A stretch of 64,000 nucleotides of DNA, taken from contig NZ_CP021497.1 of NCBI RefSeq assembly GCF_002776555.1, positions 124,001-188,000 on the forward strand, written 5' to 3'. Positions 31,455 to 44,944 of the stretch are shown piece after piece. The translations under genes and the position numbers were made by a program. Each line of letters opens with the position of its first letter. Within the stretch, counting starts at the first letter, position 1. This DNA is from Candidatus Legionella polyplacis (GTDB lineage: Bacteria > Pseudomonadota > Gammaproteobacteria > Legionellales > Legionellaceae). The notes under the pieces are model-generated. The model was given only the letters and a program-made list of their open reading frames with translations. It searched no databases and was not told the origin of the DNA.

Positions 31455-33536
31455 TTATTTTATAATTCCTTTTATAAGATTACTAGGTACTTCTGCATAT
31501 TTTTTAAATTCCATAGAATACGTTGCCCTACCTTGTGTAAACGATCTTAGATCAGTTGCATATCCAAACATTTCAGATAAAGGAACTTCTGCAGCAATTA
31601 CATTACCCAAAGTAGTATCTTCTATATTTTGAACTATACCTCTCCTCCTATTAATATCCCCAATAACATCCCCCATATAATTACTAGGAGTTACTACATT
31701 AATACTCATAATGGGTTCTAACAAAACTGGAACAGCTTTTAAAACTGCTTGCTTAAATCCCTGAGAAGCAGCAATCTTAAATGCTATTTCACTAGAATCC
31801 ACATCATGATATGACCCATCAAACAAAGTTACCTTAACATCAACTACCGGATAACCAAATGCTACACCATTTTTCATCTGTTCTTGAATACCTTTATCAA
31901 TAACAGAAATATACTCCTTAGGTATAGCACCACCAACAATAGAATTAATAAACTTATATCCAAATCCTAATTCTTGAGGTTCTATAGAAATCCAAACGTG
32001 ACCATATTGACCTCTACCACCAGATTGACGAATAAATTTTCCTTCTTGATCTACCTTTTTCTTAATTGTTTCTCTATAAGCTACCTGAGGTTTTCCTATA
32101 TTTACTACAACACCAAATTCTCTTCTCATTCTTTCTACGATAATTTCTAAATGCAACTCACCCATACCACTAATAATAGTTTCACCAGATTCTTTATCTA
32201 TAAAGACACGAAAAGACGGATCTTCTTGAGTTAATTTTCCTAAAGCTACAGACATTTTTTCTTGATCTACATTTGTTTTAGGCTCCAAAGATACTGAAAT
32301 AACAGGATCAGGAAACTTTATTTTTTCTAAAACAATAATATTAGACAAATCACAAAGAGTATCTCCTGTATTTGTTGATTTCAAACCAACAGCAGCTATA
32401 ATATCTCCAGCCACAGCTTTTTTTATATCTTCTCTAGAATTAGCATGCATTTGCAATAAACGACCTATACGTTCCTTTTTATTTTTTGTAGAATTATATA
32501 CAATATCACCACTTTTAAGTTGTCCAGAATATAATCTAATATAGGATAAAGAACCAACAAAAGGATCAGTAGCAATCTTAAATACTAATGCAGAAAATGG
32601 TTTATCAACATTTTTTAATACATTAATTTTTTTTCCATCTTTATCTAAAGCAAAAACAAAAGGAATATCAAGTGGAGATGGTAAATACTCAATTACTCCA
32701 TCCAAAACAGGCTGTATTCCTTTATTTTTTAATGCTGAACCACAAAATACAGGAACTATTTCATTATTAATAGTTCTTTTTCTTAACCCATATTTAATTT
32801 CTTTTTCACTAAATTTACCATCACTAAGATATTTGTTCATTAAATCTTCAGTTGATTCAGCAGCATACTCAATAATTTTAGAACGATACTTAATACACTC
32901 ACTCATCATGTATTCAGGAATTTCTCTATACTCAAATAACATACCTTGAGAAAATTCATCCCAATAAATAGATTTCATTTTAATTAAATCAATAACACCT
33001 TTAAACTTTTCTTCAGAACCTATAGGAAGTTGCATAATCACAGGTATAGAAAATAACTTTTCTTTAATTTGACGAATAACATTAAAAAAATTTGAACCTA
33101 TTCTATCCATTTTATTAATAAACACTATTCTTGGAACTTTATATCTATCTGATTGTCTCCAAACAGTCTCTGATTGAGGTTCTACTCCAGATACAGCATC
33201 AAATACAACAACAACTCCATCTAGAACCCTTAAAGATCTCTCAACCTCAATCATGAAATCAACATGACCAGGAGTATCAATAATATTAATACGATGAGAT
33301 TGAAAATCTCTATCCATTCCAGACCAATAACAAGTAGTTGCCGCTGAAGTTATAGTTATACCTCTTTCTTGCTCTTGATCCATCCAATCCATAATAGCAG
33401 ACCCATCATGAACTTCTCCTAACTTATGAGAAATTCCAGTATAAAACAATACTCTCTCAGTAGTAGTTGTTTTTCCAGCATCAACATGAGCAGCAATACC
33501 AATATTTCTATATAATTTCAATAAAAACTCAGACAC
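31455..33536 (-). CDS. fusA: Elongation factor G
   Basis: Translocation GTPase, also acting in ribosome recycling. The 693 residues (704 in E. coli) carry G1 [19 protein letters not shown] (about 15-33), effector [21 protein letters not shown]3 DTPGHVDF (about 84-91) and G4 NKMDR (about 138). The domain IV tip is [12 protein letters not shown]. The start is GTG 33536 with AAGGTG seven bases upstream. It sits in the str operon order rpsL, rpsG, fusA, tuf. Confidence 0.98.
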   Translation of the reverse strand: MSEFLLKLYRNIGIAAHVDAGKTTTTERVLFYTGISHKLGEVHDGSAIMDWMDQEQERGITITSAATTCYWSGMDRDFQSHRINIIDTPGHVDFMIEVERSLRVLDGVVVVFDAVSGVEPQSETVWRQSDRYKVPRIVFINKMDRIGSNFFNVIRQIKEKLFSIPVIMQLPIGSEEKFKGVIDLIKMKSIYWDEFSQGMLFEYREIPEYMMSECIKYRSKIIEYAAESTEDLMNKYLSDGKFSEKEIKYGLRKRTINNEIVPVFCGSALKNKGIQPVLDGVIEYLPSPLDIPFVFALDKDGKKINVLKNVDKPFSALVFKIATDPFVGSLSYIRLYSGQLKSGDIVYNSTKNKKERIGRLLQMHANSREDIKKAVAGDIIAAVGLKSTNTGDTLCDLSNIIVLEKIKFPDPVISVSLEPKTNVDQEKMSVALGKLTQEDPSFRVFIDKESGETIISGMGELHLEIIVERMRREFGVVVNIGKPQVAYRETIKKKVDQEGKFIRQSGGRGQYGHVWISIEPQELGFGYKFINSIVGGAIPKEYISVIDKGIQEQMKNGVAFGYPVVDVKVTLFDGSYHDVDSSEIAFKIAASQGFKQAVLKAVPVLLEPIMSINVVTPSNYMGDVIGDINRRRGIVQNIEDTTLGNVIAAEVPLSEMFGYATDLRSFTQGRATYSMEFKKYAEVPSNLIKGIIK

Positions 33537-33557
33537 AATATAGCACCTTTTATAATA

Positions 33558-34061
33558 TTAATTCCACCTAAAATGTGCAAAAGCTTTGTTAGCATTTGCC
33601 ATCTTATGAGTATCATCACGTTTTTTTATAGACAATCCTCTATTCTTAAAAGCATCTATTAACTCACCAGCCAAACGTAATGTCATTCCTTTTTCAGAAC
33701 GAGAACGAGAAAATTTAATAATCCATCTCATGGCTAATGCTAAACTTCTATTTAAACATACTTCAACTGGAACTTGATACGTAGCTCCACCAACCCTTCT
33801 TGATCTTACTTCAACGCTAGGACGAACATTATTAATAGCTTTTTCAAAACAACTTAAAATTTTATACTTTTCTTCAGAAGAATTAATTATATCTTTCCCT
33901 ACCGAATTATAAAGTAATTGCATTGAATTATAAATAATTCTCTCAGAAATTGTTTTTTTACCATTAATCATCAAAACATTAATAAACTTAGCCAACAATT
34001 GACTATTATATTTTGGATCAGATAATATTTTTCTTTTTAAAACATTCTTTTTTCTTGACAT
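33558..34061 (-). CDS. rpsG: 30S ribosomal protein S7
   Basis: 16S rRNA assembly initiator of the head, near the E site. The 167 residues start [42 protein letters not shown]. They contain [22 protein letters not shown] and end [17 protein letters not shown], all S7 hallmarks. The length lies between the 156 of many bacteria and 179 of E. coli K-12. An insert of about 10 residues (KILSCFE region) is slightly unusual. fusA follows after 21 bp. Confidence 0.97.
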   Translation of the reverse strand: MSRKKNVLKRKILSDPKYNSQLLAKFINVLMINGKKTISERIIYNSMQLLYNSVGKDIINSSEEKYKILSCFEKAINNVRPSVEVRSRRVGGATYQVPVEVCLNRSLALAMRWIIKFSRSRSEKGMTLRLAGELIDAFKNRGLSIKKRDDTHKMANANKAFAHFRWN

Positions 34062-34102
34062 TTTTTTAATTTAAAATCAACAATAAATCTAATTGCAAAA
34101 AT

Positions 34103-34480
34103 TTATTTTACTTTAATCATCTTAGTTCCATACTTAGAACGACCTTTTTTTCTATTTTCAACACCAGAAGTATCCAGACTTCCTCTCACTACATGATATC
34201 TCACTCCAGGTAAATCTTTTACCCTACCTCCACGAATCAAAACAACAGAATGTTCCTGTAAATTATGTCCTTCTCCTCCTATATAAGAAGTAACTTCAAA
34301 TCCATTTGTTAAACGAACACGAGCAACTTTCCTCATAGCTGAATTAGGTTTTTTCGGTGTTGTAGTATATACACGAGTACAAACCCCACGTTTCTGTGGA
34401 CAACCAGACAATGCAGGAACATTGGTTTTTTTTCTTACATATTTTCTAGGTTTTCTAACTAACTGATTAATAGTTACCAT
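34103..34480 (-). CDS. rpsL: 30S ribosomal protein S12
   Basis: Decoding-centre protein. From ATG 34480 it has 125 residues (124 in E. coli): [51 protein letters not shown]. The second conserved loop [17 protein letters not shown] includes the aspartate that is methylthiolated in E. coli. Both lysine positions linked to streptomycin response (PKKPNS, RVKDL) have wild-type residues. GAGG stands seven bases before this ATG. It opens the str operon. Confidence 0.98.
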   Translation of the reverse strand: MVTINQLVRKPRKYVRKKTNVPALSGCPQKRGVCTRVYTTTPKKPNSAMRKVARVRLTNGFEVTSYIGGEGHNLQEHSVVLIRGGRVKDLPGVRYHVVRGSLDTSGVENRKKGRSKYGTKMIKVK

Positions 34481-34552
34481 ATTCAAACCTCATACTTACA
34501 CAAAATTTAAAAATTTACCTGAAAAAATCCTAATTAAAATAATTGATCAACA

Positions 34553-34558
34553 ATTATA
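34553..34558 (-). promoter_or_regulatory. Candidate extended -10 promoter of the str operon
   Basis: Reading leftward, TGATATAAT gives a TG-N-TATAAT extended -10 element about 73 bases upstream of the rpsL ATG. It lies in the 155-bp gap after rpoB-rpoC. No good -35 box is seen, which extended -10 promoters can lack. Chance occurrence cannot be excluded in such AT-rich sequence. Confidence 0.4.
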
Positions 34559-34635
34559 TCATATCAAAAAACAAAATTTTTTATTTTTAAAAAAATTAAT
34601 TTAACCTCACAATAATTTAAGAAATAATAAAATTA

Positions 34636-37600
34636 TTAACTCATTATTCTATCATCCATATCAAATACTTTATTTGAATCACGATCAACCTTATGTGATG
34701 TAATCATGTTGTTTTCTTTATCACAAAACAATTTGACTTTATTTTTTCTTTTTTTACGAAGTTTATGATATGTATATCCTGTACCAGCAGGTATTAAACG
34801 TCCTACCATTACATTTTCTTTTAAACCTCTTAATTCATCCGTTTTTCCACTAACTGCAGCTTCCGTTAAAACACGAGTAGTCTCTTGAAAAGAAGCGGCA
34901 GAAATAAATGATTCAGTAGATAAAGAAGCCTTAGTAATTCCCAATAAAATTGGGACTCCTTTTGCTATTTGTTTATTATCTAAAGTTAATCTATCATTTT
35001 CTTCTAAAAGAATTCCCTCTTCAACATGCTCCCCCAATAAAAATTTAGAATCCCCAACAAAAGTTATAACACGTTTCCTTAGCATTTGTCTAATAATAGT
35101 TTCAATATGTTTATCATTTATTTTTACTCCTTGCAAACGATATACATCTTGAACTTCATTAACAATATAATTAGACAATGCACCAATACCTAATAGAGAC
35201 AATATATCATGAGGATTTAAGGGGCCTTCTGAAAGAATTTCACCTCTCTCAACATGTTCTCCTTCAAATACTGAAATGTTTCTCCACTTAGGTATTAACT
35301 CTTCATATTTTTCTTTATCAGAAACTGAAATAATCAACCTTCTCTTTCCTTTCGTTTCCTTTCCAAAACTAACTATTCCAGATATTTTAGCCATAACAGC
35401 AGAATCTTTTGGCTTTCTAGCTTCAAAAAGATCTGCAACACGAGGTAATCCACCAGTTATATCCCTAGTTTTAGAACGTTCTTTAGGTATACGAGCAATT
35501 ACATCTCCTAATTCAACAATGCATCCATCTTCAAAATTAATTATAGCATCAGATGGAAGATAATACTGAGCTGGAATACCAGTACCAGATAAATAAATAT
35601 CTTTATCATCATCAGAAACTAACTTAACCATCGGCTTTAAATCTCTTCCTATCATTCCTCTCTGTTTAGCATCTACAACCACAATATTAGTTATACCAGT
35701 TATTTCATCAGTTTGATGATGCATTGTTAAACCTTCTATTAAATCAACAAACTTTAATTTTCCACCAACTTCAGAAATCACTGGATGAGTATGTGGATCC
35801 CAATTTGCAATAACCTGTCCTGATTCTACCTTAACATCATCATGAACAGTCAATATAGCACCATAAGGTAATTTATAACGTTCCTTTTCTCTACCAAAAA
35901 CATCGATAATAGACAACTCTCCTGACCTAGAAATAGTAATAAGATTATTATTCTTATGTTTGACTGTTCTAATATTATGAAGTCTTACAATACCAGAATT
36001 TTTTACACAAATACTATTTAAAGTAGTAGATCTAGAAGCCGCTCCACCAATATGAAAAGTACGCATTGTTAATTGCGTTCCAGGTTCTCCAATAGATTGA
36101 GCAGCTATAATACCAACAGCTTCTCCAGTATTAACTAAATGACCTCTAGCTAAATCACGACCATAACAATTCGCACAAAGACCGAATCTAGTTTCACAAG
36201 TAATAGGAGATCTAACCATAATTTGATCTATACCAAATTTATCAAGTTTTTCAACTAAAATTTCATCTAATAAAGTACCATAAGAAATATAAGGAACCTT
36301 TTTATCATCTATATAAATATCAGATGCAAGTACTCTACCTAACACTCGTTCACGTAAAGGCTCTACTATATCACCACCTTCTATTAAAGAATGCATTAAA
36401 ATACCTTTTTTTGTACCACAATCTAATTCAGTTATAACTACATCTTGAGCAACATCTACTAACCTTCTTGTTAAATAACCAGAATTAGCAGTCTTTAATG
36501 CGGTATCTGCTAAACCTTTCCTTGCACCATGTGTAGATATAAAATATTGAAAAACACTAAGTCCCTCTCTAAAATTAGCAGTAATTGGTGTTTCAATTAT
36601 AGAACCATCCGGAGCAGCCATTAATCCTCTCATTCCAGCAAGTTGACGAATTTGAGCAGCTGAACCTCTAGCACCAGAATCTGCCATCATAAAAATTGGA
36701 TTAAAAGATTCTTGAAACAAAATACTTCCATCAGAATCCAAAATTTTTTCTTTAGCAATTTCAGATAACATAGACCTTGCTATAACTTCATTGGCTCTAG
36801 ACCAAATATCAACTACTTTATTATATCTTTCTCTATTAGTAACAAGCCCAGATCTAAACTGAGATTCAATTTCACGAACTTCTTTATCAGCTTGATTAAT
36901 AATAGAAACTTTATCATTAGGAATAATCATATCTTCAATTCCAATAGAAGCACCAGCTCGAGTAGCATACTTAAACCCCATATACATTAAGTTATCCGCA
37001 AACAGTACAGTTTTTTGCAATCCAAATTTACGATAACAAATATCAACTACCTTCAAAATAACTTTTTTTGTCATAGTTTTATTTATTAAACTAAAAGAAG
37101 TTCCATCAGGTAAAATATCAAAAAGAATAGACCTTCCTACAGTCGTATCTACTAATTCGTAATTATGAACATTATCATTTTTACAATAAATACGAACTTT
37201 TATTTTTGCATGAAGATCAATATAACCAGCCTCATAAAAATTTTTAACTTCCTGTATGCTAGAAAAAACTTTTCCTTCCCCTTTTGCTAAAATTCGTTCT
37301 CTTGTTAAATAATACAATCCTAACACCACATCTTGACTAGGAACAATAATAGGTTCACCATTAGCTGGTGACAAAATATTATTTGTTGACATCATTAAAA
37401 CTCTAGCCTCAAGTTGAGCCTCTAAAGTTAATGGTACATGAACCGCCATTTGATCTCCATCAAAATCAGCATTATAAGCTGTACATACCAATGGATGAAG
37501 TTGAATAGCTTTTCCTTCTATTAAAACTGGTTCAAATGCCTGAATACCTAATCTATGTAAAGTAGGAGCTCTATTTAATAATATAGGATGCTCTTTAATT

Positions 37601-38847
37601 ACTTCATCTAAAATATCCCAAACTACAGGATCCTCATTCTCAACCATTCTTTTAGCTGTCTTAATTGTACTGGCAAATCCTCGAAACTCTAATTTACTAA
37701 AAATAAATGGTTTAAATAACTCCAAAGCCATCTTCTTAGGAAGTCCACACTGATGCAAACGTAAAGTAGGACCAACAACAATAACTGATCTACCAGAATA
37801 ATCTACACGCTTTCCTAATAAATTTTGTCTAAATCTTCCTTGTTTTCCTTTGATCATATCAGCTAAAGACTTTAAAGGTCGTTTATTTGAACCATTTATT
37901 GCCCTACCACGACGTCCGTTATCTAATAATGCATCAACTGCTTCTTGAAGCATTCTCCTTTCATTACGAATTATTATATCTGGAGCACTTAAATCAAGTA
38001 ATCTTTTAAGTCTATTATTTCTATTAATAACTCTCCTATAAAGATCATTTAAATCTGAAGTAGCAAAACGACCACCATCCAAAGGAACTAATGGCCTTAA
38101 ATCTGGAGGCAAAACAGGTAAAACATCTAAAACCATCCATTCTGGTTTATTTTTAGATTCATAAAAAGCTTCAAGTAATTTTAATCTTTTAGTTATTTTT
38201 CTTGTTTTTGTTTCAGAATTAATACTTGGCAATTCTTTTCGTAATAATTTAATTTCCTCTTCTATATCAATTTGCCGTAACAAATCACGAATAGCCTCTG
38301 CACCCATACGAGCGTCAAATTCATCTCCATACTTATCTATAGCATTCAAATATGCTTCATCATTTAAAATTTGTCCTTTTTCCAATGAAGTCATTCCAGA
38401 ATCAACAACAACAAACGATTCAAAATAAAGAACTCTTTCAATATCACGCAAAGTCATATCTAATAATAATCCAATTCTTGAAGGAAGTAATTTTAAAAAC
38501 CATATATGGGCAACAGGACTAGCTAACTCTATATGACCCATTCTCTCTCTTCTTACCTTAGATAAAGCAAGTTCAACTCCACATTTTTCACAAACCACTC
38601 CGCGATGTTTTAATCTCTTATATTTTCCACATAAACATTCATAATCTTTAACTGGACCAAATATTTTTGCACAAAATAAACCATCTCTTTCAGGTTTAAA
38701 AGTCCTATAATTAATTGTTTCAGGTTTCTTAACCTCACCATAAGACCAAGAACGAATTAAATCAGGAGAAGCAAGAGAAATACGAATTTTATCAAACTCT
38801 TCACCTTGATTATTCTGTTTTTTAAAAAAATTTAATAAATTATCCAT
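34636..38847 (-). CDS. rpoC: RNA polymerase beta' subunit
   Basis: Catalytic subunit of RNA polymerase. The 1403 residues (1407 in E. coli) include the first zinc site [19 protein letters not shown] (about 70-88) and the catalytic magnesium loop [12 protein letters not shown] (about 458-469). The trigger-loop and bridge-helix region is [23 protein letters not shown], and the second zinc site uses DCGTK plus [11 protein letters not shown]. The insert near the C-terminus common in gammaproteobacteria is present. No split or frameshift is seen. It follows rpoB after 69 bp. Confidence 0.99.
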   Translation of the reverse strand: MDNLLNFFKKQNNQGEEFDKIRISLASPDLIRSWSYGEVKKPETINYRTFKPERDGLFCAKIFGPVKDYECLCGKYKRLKHRGVVCEKCGVELALSKVRRERMGHIELASPVAHIWFLKLLPSRIGLLLDMTLRDIERVLYFESFVVVDSGMTSLEKGQILNDEAYLNAIDKYGDEFDARMGAEAIRDLLRQIDIEEEIKLLRKELPSINSETKTRKITKRLKLLEAFYESKNKPEWMVLDVLPVLPPDLRPLVPLDGGRFATSDLNDLYRRVINRNNRLKRLLDLSAPDIIIRNERRMLQEAVDALLDNGRRGRAINGSNKRPLKSLADMIKGKQGRFRQNLLGKRVDYSGRSVIVVGPTLRLHQCGLPKKMALELFKPFIFSKLEFRGFASTIKTAKRMVENEDPVVWDILDEVIKEHPILLNRAPTLHRLGIQAFEPVLIEGKAIQLHPLVCTAYNADFDGDQMAVHVPLTLEAQLEARVLMMSTNNILSPANGEPIIVPSQDVVLGLYYLTRERILAKGEGKVFSSIQEVKNFYEAGYIDLHAKIKVRIYCKNDNVHNYELVDTTVGRSILFDILPDGTSFSLINKTMTKKVILKVVDICYRKFGLQKTVLFADNLMYMGFKYATRAGASIGIEDMIIPNDKVSIINQADKEVREIESQFRSGLVTNRERYNKVVDIWSRANEVIARSMLSEIAKEKILDSDGSILFQESFNPIFMMADSGARGSAAQIRQLAGMRGLMAAPDGSIIETPITANFREGLSVFQYFISTHGARKGLADTALKTANSGYLTRRLVDVAQDVVITELDCGTKKGILMHSLIEGGDIVEPLRERVLGRVLASDIYIDDKKVPYISYGTLLDEILVEKLDKFGIDQIMVRSPITCETRFGLCANCYGRDLARGHLVNTGEAVGIIAAQSIGEPGTQLTMRTFHIGGAASRSTTLNSICVKNSGIVRLHNIRTVKHKNNNLITISRSGELSIIDVFGREKERYKLPYGAILTVHDDVKVESGQVIANWDPHTHPVISEVGGKLKFVDLIEGLTMHHQTDEITGITNIVVVDAKQRGMIGRDLKPMVKLVSDDDKDIYLSGTGIPAQYYLPSDAIINFEDGCIVELGDVIARIPKERSKTRDITGGLPRVADLFEARKPKDSAVMAKISGIVSFGKETKGKRRLIISVSDKEKYEELIPKWRNISVFEGEHVERGEILSEGPLNPHDILSLLGIGALSNYIVNEVQDVYRLQGVKINDKHIETIIRQMLRKRVITFVGDSKFLLGEHVEEGILLEENDRLTLDNKQIAKGVPILLGITKASLSTESFISAASFQETTRVLTEAAVSGKTDELRGLKENVMVGRLIPAGTGYTYHKLRKKRKNKVKLFCDKENNMITSHKVDRDSNKVFDMDDRIMS

Positions 38848-38916
38848 TATCTCTTATACCTTAAACCATAAAATCCTAAAACTTAACAAATAAAAATATA
38901 CAAAATAAAAATCATC

Positions 38917-41900
38917 TTAATCACTTGATAATTCAATATCAATACCTAAAGCTCTAATTTCCTTCAATAACACATTAAATGACTCAGGCATTCCAGGATC
39001 CATATAATGATTTCCATCAACAATATTTTTATATATTCTAGTTCTACCATAAACATCATCTGATTTTACTGTAAGCATCTCTTGTAAAGAATAAGCTGCA
39101 CCATATGCTTCTAAAGCCCACACTTCCATTTCTCCGAAACGTTGTCCTCCAAACTGAGCTTTACCTCCTAAAGGTTGCTGTGTAACCAAACTATACGACC
39201 CAGTAGAACGAGCATGCATCTTATCATCAACTAAATGATTTAATTTTAATATATACATATAGCCAACTGTAACTGGATTATCAAAAGCTCTACCAGTTCT
39301 TCCATCATAAAGAATAACTTTTCCATTAGAAGGCAAACCAGCTAAATTTAACATATATTTAATTTCATCCTCAGTAGCTCCATCAAAAACAGGAGTAGCC
39401 ATAGGCAACCCATTTCTCAAATTATTTGCTAAAATCAATATCTGATTGTCATCTAATTCATCTAAATTAATAGGTTTCCTATTATGTTTATTATATACTT
39501 GATTCAAAAAATTTCTTAAAACATCTAAAGAACAACCTTTATCAAGAAGATCAGAAATTTTTTTTCCAATAAATTTAGAAGCAAATCCAAGATGAGTTTC
39601 TAAAACTTGTCCAATATTCATTCTAGAAGGAACTCCTAGTGGATTTAATATAATATCTACAGGAGTACCATCTTCCATATATGGCATATCCTCAACTGGA
39701 ACAACAATTGATATAACTCCTTTATTTCCATGTCTTCCAGCCATTTTATCTCCAGGCTGAACTCTTCGTTTTACTGCCAAATAAACTTTAACAATCTTCA
39801 ATATTCCTGGAGCTAAATCATCTCCTTGTATAATTTTTTTTCTGCTTTTACAAAAACGATTCTCTATTTCTTTATCTAAAAGAGATAATTGTTTAAAAAG
39901 ATTTTCAATTTGCTTATTAACCTCTAAATTATCTACTATAATATTAATCCAATTCTCTCTACTAATGCTACTTAAATGAACAGAATTAATCTCAACACCT
40001 GATTGAATTCCAGGAGCAGAAACTACTTTATTATTAATTAATAAATTATATATCCTACTATATATATTTTCTTCTCTAATCCTTTTCTCATCATTCAAAT
40101 TTTTTCTAACTTTCATTAACTGCTCTTCTTCAATAATTTTCGATCTCAAATCTTTTTGCATGCCATCCCTTGTAAAAATTTGAACATCAATAACAGTCCC
40201 ACTCATCCCAGATGGAACTCTTAAAGATGTATCTTTCACATCAGAAGCTTTCTCACCAAAAATTGCCCTTAATAATTTCTCTTCTGGAGTAATTTGAGAT
40301 TCTCCTTTTGGAGTAACCTTCCCAACTAATATATCTCCAGCACTAACTTCTGCTCCAACATAAACTATTCCAGACTCATCTAATCTAGACAGTGCAAAAT
40401 CACCAATATTAGGTATATCAGAAGTAATTTCTTCTATTCCTAATTTTGTATCACGAGCTATGCACGATAACTCTTCTATATGAATTGAAGTAAACCTATC
40501 TTCATGTACTATACGTTCAGAAATCAATATAGAATCCTCAAAATTATATCCATTCCAAGGCATAAAAGCTACCAATAAATTTTGACCCAAAGCAAGTTCA
40601 CCCATATCAGTACAAGGACCATCCGCTATAATATCCCCTTTTTTAATATAATCACCTTTAAAAACAATAGGTCTTTGATTAATACAAGTATCTTGATTTG
40701 ATCTAGAATATTTAACTAAATTATAAATATCTACACCTGAATCTTCTAAGGGAATTTCACTATCATCTACTCTAATAACAATACGAGAAGAATCAACCAA
40801 ATCAACTATCCCACTTCTCATTGCAACGATGGAAACTCCGGAATCAGAAGCTACTATCCTTTCCATCCCTGTACCTATCAAAGGTTTTTCTGATTGTATT
40901 GTAGGAACAGCCTGTCTTTGCATATTAGAACCCATTAAAGCTCTATTTGCATCATCATGTTCCAAAAAAGGAATAAGAGAAGCCGCTACAGATACAATTT
41001 GTTTTGGTGATACATCCATATAATTTATCTTATCTCTATGAGACAACAAAAACTCATTTCTATGTCTACAAGGAACTAAATCTGAAATTATATAACCATC
41101 TTTATTAATTTCTATGTTAGACTGCGCAATATATTGATCTACTTCCTCAATTGCTGATAAATATTCAATTCTATTGGTTACATAACCATTAACAATTTTT
41201 CTACAAGGAGTTTCAATAAATCCATAATCATTAATTCTAGCATACACTGATAAAGAATTAATTAGACCAATATTCGGACCTTCTGGAGTTTCAATCGGAC
41301 AAACTCTACCATAATGAGTAGTATGAACATCTCTTACTTCAAATCCAGCTCTTTCTCTGGTCAACCCCCCTGGACCTAAAGCAGAAACACGACGTTTATG
41401 TGTTATTCCAGATAACGGATTAACCTGATCCATAAATTGAGACAATTGACTAGAACCATAAAATTCTTTAATTGTAGCAGATATCGGTTTGGCATTAATT
41501 AAATCTTGAGGCATAACGTTATCAATATCTATCAATCCTAAACGCTCTCTAATCGATCTTTCTACTCTTATTAACCCTATACGAAACTGATTTTCAGTCA
41601 TCTCTCCAACACTTCTTACTCTACGATTTCCTAAATGATCAATGTCATCAACCATTCCAATTCCATTTCTAATATCTATAAGAGTTTTAATAACTAATAA
41701 AATATCTTCCTTAGTTAAAGTATTTAATCCTAAATTACTTTTTTTTCCTAAACGTCGATTAAACTTCATACGGCCAACTAAGGACAAATCGTATCTATCT
41801 TCAACAAAAAAAAGATTTTTAAATAAAGATTCAGCAGACTCTTTTGTTGGTGGTTCTCCAGGTCTCATCATACGATAAATTTCAACTAATGCTTCAGACT

Positions 41901-43056
41901 GACTATAAGTTGTATCAATTTTTAACGTATCAGAAATATATGGTCCATGATCTAAATCATTTATATATAAAATACTAAAACTACATATATTAGATTCTAT
42001 AATTTTATTTAACAAATCTATTGTTATCTCATCATTGGGCATAGCCAATATTTCATCTTTTTTAGAAACATTAACAACAACATCAGCCAAAATCTTTCCT
42101 AACAAATATTCTTTAGGAACTACTAAACATTTAATATCATACTCTTCCATAACTTTAATATGTTTATCCGTAATGCGACAACCACTTCTTATAATGATAT
42201 TATCAGTTCCAGGAACCGTAATATCAAAAAATGCAATTTCTCCTTTCAACCATTTAGGCATTAAATGTATATAAAATACATTATTTTTATATTCGCAAAT
42301 AATAAATTTAAAAAACTCTTTTAATATATCTTTACTATTATAGCCTAACGCCTTTAGTAACACTGTAACAGGAAATTTTCTTCTTCTATCAATTCTAACA
42401 AAAAGACAATCTTTAGGATCAAATTCAAAATCTAACCAAGAACCACGATAAGGAATAATACGAGCAGAATATAATATTTTCCCTGAAGAATGAGTTTTTC
42501 CTTTATCATGTTCAAAAATAACTCCAGGAGATCTATGAAGTTGAGACACAACGACCCTCTCTGTTCCATTAATTACGAATGTACCAACATCTGTCATTAA
42601 TGGTATATCTCCCATAAAAACATCTTGCTCTCTAATATCTTTAATATTTTTATTATTATTATTAGAAATATCTTTATCAAATATAATCAATCTTATCCGT
42701 ACTCTTAAAGGTGAAGAATAAGTTAATCCGCGAGATTTACACTCATAAACATTAAAATTAGGTTCACCTAACTTATAACTAATATATTCTAATCTTATAT
42801 TTCCTGAATAACTATCAATCGGAAACACTGATAAAAAAGCAGCATGTAAACCTGTATTTTTTAATTGATCAACAGATTTATCCATTTGTAAAAAATCTTT
42901 ATAAGATTTTATCTGAATATCAAGTAAATGAGGAATATCCAACATATCAAATTGCTTTGCAAAACTCTTTCTAAATCTTTTTTTTTCAGAATAAGAATAT
43001 TTAACTTTATTTTCTTCTTTCGAAAATAAAAAACCAAAATTTTTGGATTCCATCAT
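38917..43056 (-). CDS. rpoB: RNA polymerase beta subunit
   Basis: The other large catalytic subunit. The 1379 residues (1342 in E. coli) contain the fork/rifampicin region [53 protein letters not shown] (about 530-582). Most rifampicin-contact residues are the common ones; N518 (E. coli numbering) is replaced by Val. The C-terminal [26 protein letters not shown] is intact. AGAGGTG at a good distance supports ATG 43056, giving about 18 extra N-terminal residues before the conserved [13 protein letters not shown]. Confidence 0.99.
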   Translation of the reverse strand: MMESKNFGFLFSKEENKVKYSYSEKKRFRKSFAKQFDMLDIPHLLDIQIKSYKDFLQMDKSVDQLKNTGLHAAFLSVFPIDSYSGNIRLEYISYKLGEPNFNVYECKSRGLTYSSPLRVRIRLIIFDKDISNNNNKNIKDIREQDVFMGDIPLMTDVGTFVINGTERVVVSQLHRSPGVIFEHDKGKTHSSGKILYSARIIPYRGSWLDFEFDPKDCLFVRIDRRRKFPVTVLLKALGYNSKDILKEFFKFIICEYKNNVFYIHLMPKWLKGEIAFFDITVPGTDNIIIRSGCRITDKHIKVMEEYDIKCLVVPKEYLLGKILADVVVNVSKKDEILAMPNDEITIDLLNKIIESNICSFSILYINDLDHGPYISDTLKIDTTYSQSEALVEIYRMMRPGEPPTKESAESLFKNLFFVEDRYDLSLVGRMKFNRRLGKKSNLGLNTLTKEDILLVIKTLIDIRNGIGMVDDIDHLGNRRVRSVGEMTENQFRIGLIRVERSIRERLGLIDIDNVMPQDLINAKPISATIKEFYGSSQLSQFMDQVNPLSGITHKRRVSALGPGGLTRERAGFEVRDVHTTHYGRVCPIETPEGPNIGLINSLSVYARINDYGFIETPCRKIVNGYVTNRIEYLSAIEEVDQYIAQSNIEINKDGYIISDLVPCRHRNEFLLSHRDKINYMDVSPKQIVSVAASLIPFLEHDDANRALMGSNMQRQAVPTIQSEKPLIGTGMERIVASDSGVSIVAMRSGIVDLVDSSRIVIRVDDSEIPLEDSGVDIYNLVKYSRSNQDTCINQRPIVFKGDYIKKGDIIADGPCTDMGELALGQNLLVAFMPWNGYNFEDSILISERIVHEDRFTSIHIEELSCIARDTKLGIEEITSDIPNIGDFALSRLDESGIVYVGAEVSAGDILVGKVTPKGESQITPEEKLLRAIFGEKASDVKDTSLRVPSGMSGTVIDVQIFTRDGMQKDLRSKIIEEEQLMKVRKNLNDEKRIREENIYSRIYNLLINNKVVSAPGIQSGVEINSVHLSSISRENWINIIVDNLEVNKQIENLFKQLSLLDKEIENRFCKSRKKIIQGDDLAPGILKIVKVYLAVKRRVQPGDKMAGRHGNKGVISIVVPVEDMPYMEDGTPVDIILNPLGVPSRMNIGQVLETHLGFASKFIGKKISDLLDKGCSLDVLRNFLNQVYNKHNRKPINLDELDDNQILILANNLRNGLPMATPVFDGATEDEIKYMLNLAGLPSNGKVILYDGRTGRAFDNPVTVGYMYILKLNHLVDDKMHARSTGSYSLVTQQPLGGKAQFGGQRFGEMEVWALEAYGAAYSLQEMLTVKSDDVYGRTRIYKNIVDGNHYMDPGMPESFNVLLKEIRALGIDIELSSD

Positions 43057-43132
43057 ATAAAAACACCTCTTAAAAATACAAAATATAAAATATTCAAATA
43101 TAAATCAAATAAACTATTAATACAAAATAACA

Positions 43133-43513
43133 CTACTTTATTTCGACAGAAGCTCCAACATCTTCTAATTTTTGTTTAATATCTAAAGATTCATCGTTAG
43201 ATAAATTATTCTTTACAACAACAGGAATTTTTTCTACCAAATCTTTAGCTTCTCTTAAACCAAGACCTGTAATTTCCCTAATAACTTTAATAACAGAAAT
43301 TTTATTAGATCCAAAACTAGTCATAACAACATCAAACATAGTTTTTTTCTCTACAACTTCAGTTTTTCCTTCTTCTTTTAATCTGTCTGATACAGAAACT
43401 ATAGAAGAAGAAGAAATATCAAATTTCTTTTCCATAGCATGAATTAAATCCATTACATCCATTACAGACATATTAGATATTGCTTCAAGAATTTCATCTT
43501 TTGATATTGTCAT
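43133..43513 (-). CDS. rplL: 50S ribosomal protein L7/L12
   Basis: Stalk protein recruiting translation GTPases. The 126 residues (121 in E. coli) show the N-terminal dimerisation helices (MTISKDEILEAISNMSVMDVMDLIHAMEKKF), a short hinge and the C-terminal domain ISVIKVIREITGLGLREAKDLVEKIPVVVKNNLSNDESLDIKQKLEDVGASVEIK. The hinge here is not Ala-rich as in relatives but contains VSVSDRLKEEGKTEVVEKK. AAGGAG precedes the ATG. It lies 73 bp after rplJ. Confidence 0.97.
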   Translation of the reverse strand: MTISKDEILEAISNMSVMDVMDLIHAMEKKFDISSSSIVSVSDRLKEEGKTEVVEKKTMFDVVMTSFGSNKISVIKVIREITGLGLREAKDLVEKIPVVVKNNLSNDESLDIKQKLEDVGASVEIK

Positions 43514-43586
43514 ATTTAATTCTCCTTGCTAAAAACAAACATAAAATATAAAATTTATTAATAGTTGACTAAAAATATTATTTTTT

Positions 43587-44126
43587 TTATTTGGTTATAA
43601 TACTGCGTTTTTTTACGTCTTTTACTAAATATAAAATTTTAAATAATCTTAATAAAATTAAATAAAATACCTTTAAAATTCTATTAATAGGAGCTTTTAT
43701 TAAATGTAAAAAACTAATAATTGCTTCTTTATAACTAGGAAGGTTTGCAAAAAAATCTAATTTTTCACAACCATAAACCAATCCATTAACCATAAATAAT
43801 TTAATTTTAATTTTTCCAAATTTTTTAATTAATTCTGTCAATAATGCGGCTACATCTTTATATGATGTTTTTGAATAAATAAAACAAGTAGAATTTACCA
43901 AACTAAAATTTAAATTACTTAAATTCATTTCTTGAAATGATCTATACAATAAAGTATTACGAACCACACGTACATAAACCTTAGTATTACGTGCTTTATA
44001 TCGTAATTCATTCATTTGATTCGAATTTAAGCTATAAAAATCTATTAAAGCAATTGAAAAAACTTCAGAAAAAACTTTAACAATTTCTTTAACAATATCT
44101 TTCTTTTTATCTAAAGTTAATAACAT
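43587..44126 (-). CDS. rplJ: 50S ribosomal protein L10
   Basis: Base of the L7/L12 stalk; in E. coli the L10-L12 complex represses its own operon. The 179 residues (165 in E. coli) include KKDIVKEIVKVFSEV, DFYSLNSNQMNELRYKARNTKVYVRVVRNTLLYRSF and LPSYKEAIISFLHLIKAPINRIL. The C-terminal helix that binds L12 is longer and hydrophobic (VFYLILLRLFKILYLVKDVKK). The extra length resembles the roughly 177-residue L10 of Legionella and some marine gammaproteobacteria. Confidence 0.93.
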   Translation of the reverse strand: MLLTLDKKKDIVKEIVKVFSEVFSIALIDFYSLNSNQMNELRYKARNTKVYVRVVRNTLLYRSFQEMNLSNLNFSLVNSTCFIYSKTSYKDVAALLTELIKKFGKIKIKLFMVNGLVYGCEKLDFFANLPSYKEAIISFLHLIKAPINRILKVFYLILLRLFKILYLVKDVKKRSIITK

Positions 44127-44220
44127 AAATTTTAATCTCCAAAAAACTTAAAAAAACACCTCTAATTTGATATTAACCAAATTTTAAAAAAATTAATTTA
44201 TACTTAAAATATTTAAATAT

Positions 44221-44916
44221 TTATTTAATTAAAGTACTAATATCAATAGATAAACTAGGACCCATAGTAGTTGATAAAAATATTTTTTTAAAAAAATTAC
44301 CTTTGACTGATATAGGTTTATTTTTCTTTAAATCAAATATTAACACATTAATATTCTCTAATAACTTTTTACAAGAAAAAGTAATTTTTCCAATTTTACA
44401 ATGAATTATACCATATTTATCAGTCTTATAATAAACCTGTCCAGACTTTGCATTCAAAACTGCTTTACTTACATCATTAGTAATAGTACCCATTTTAATA
44501 TTTGGCATTAACCCCCTTGGACCTAATATCTTGCCTAATCTTTTAACTAAATTCATTGAATCCGGAGTAGAAATAACAATATCAAAATTTAAATTTCCAT
44601 TTTTTATTTCTTTAAACAAATCCTCAAATCCAGATAAATCAGCACCTGCATTTTCAGCTTCAATCAATTTATCCCCTTGAGCAAAAACAGCAACACGAAA
44701 TATTTTTCCTAAACCATTAGGCATATATATCGATGATTTAATAAAATGCTCAGGATTTTTAATATCTATATTTAAATTAATAGATAAATCTACGCTCTCT
44801 TCAAATTTTTTACTTGAAAATTTCTTAAGAAACTCAATAGCATCGTCTATTTTATATAAAGAATTATAGTTAATCAATCTATTAATATCTTTTCTTTTTC
44901 TACTTATCTTTGTCAT
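44221..44916 (-). CDS. rplA: 50S ribosomal protein L1
   Basis: L1 stalk protein that helps release E-site tRNA; also represses the L11 operon in E. coli. The 231 residues (234 in E. coli) contain ESVDLSINLNIDIKNPEHFIKSSIYMPNGLGK, LGKILGPRGLMPNIKMGTITNDVSKAVLNAKSGQVYYKTDKYGIIHCKIGKITF and the ending TTMGPSLSID. These are the L1 signatures. It is separated from rplK by 28 bp and from rplJ by 94 bp. Confidence 0.97.
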   Translation of the reverse strand: MTKISRKRKDINRLINYNSLYKIDDAIEFLKKFSSKKFEESVDLSINLNIDIKNPEHFIKSSIYMPNGLGKIFRVAVFAQGDKLIEAENAGADLSGFEDLFKEIKNGNLNFDIVISTPDSMNLVKRLGKILGPRGLMPNIKMGTITNDVSKAVLNAKSGQVYYKTDKYGIIHCKIGKITFSCKKLLENINVLIFDLKKNKPISVKGNFFKKIFLSTTMGPSLSIDISTLIK

Positions 44917-44944
44917 AATAAATTTTATGAATCTTTCCTATCAC

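Noticed and set aside
38917-43056. Rifampicin-resistance type change in RpoB
   Set aside because: The central contact residues are the common ones; the Val at the E. coli N518 position alone is weak evidence for any effect.
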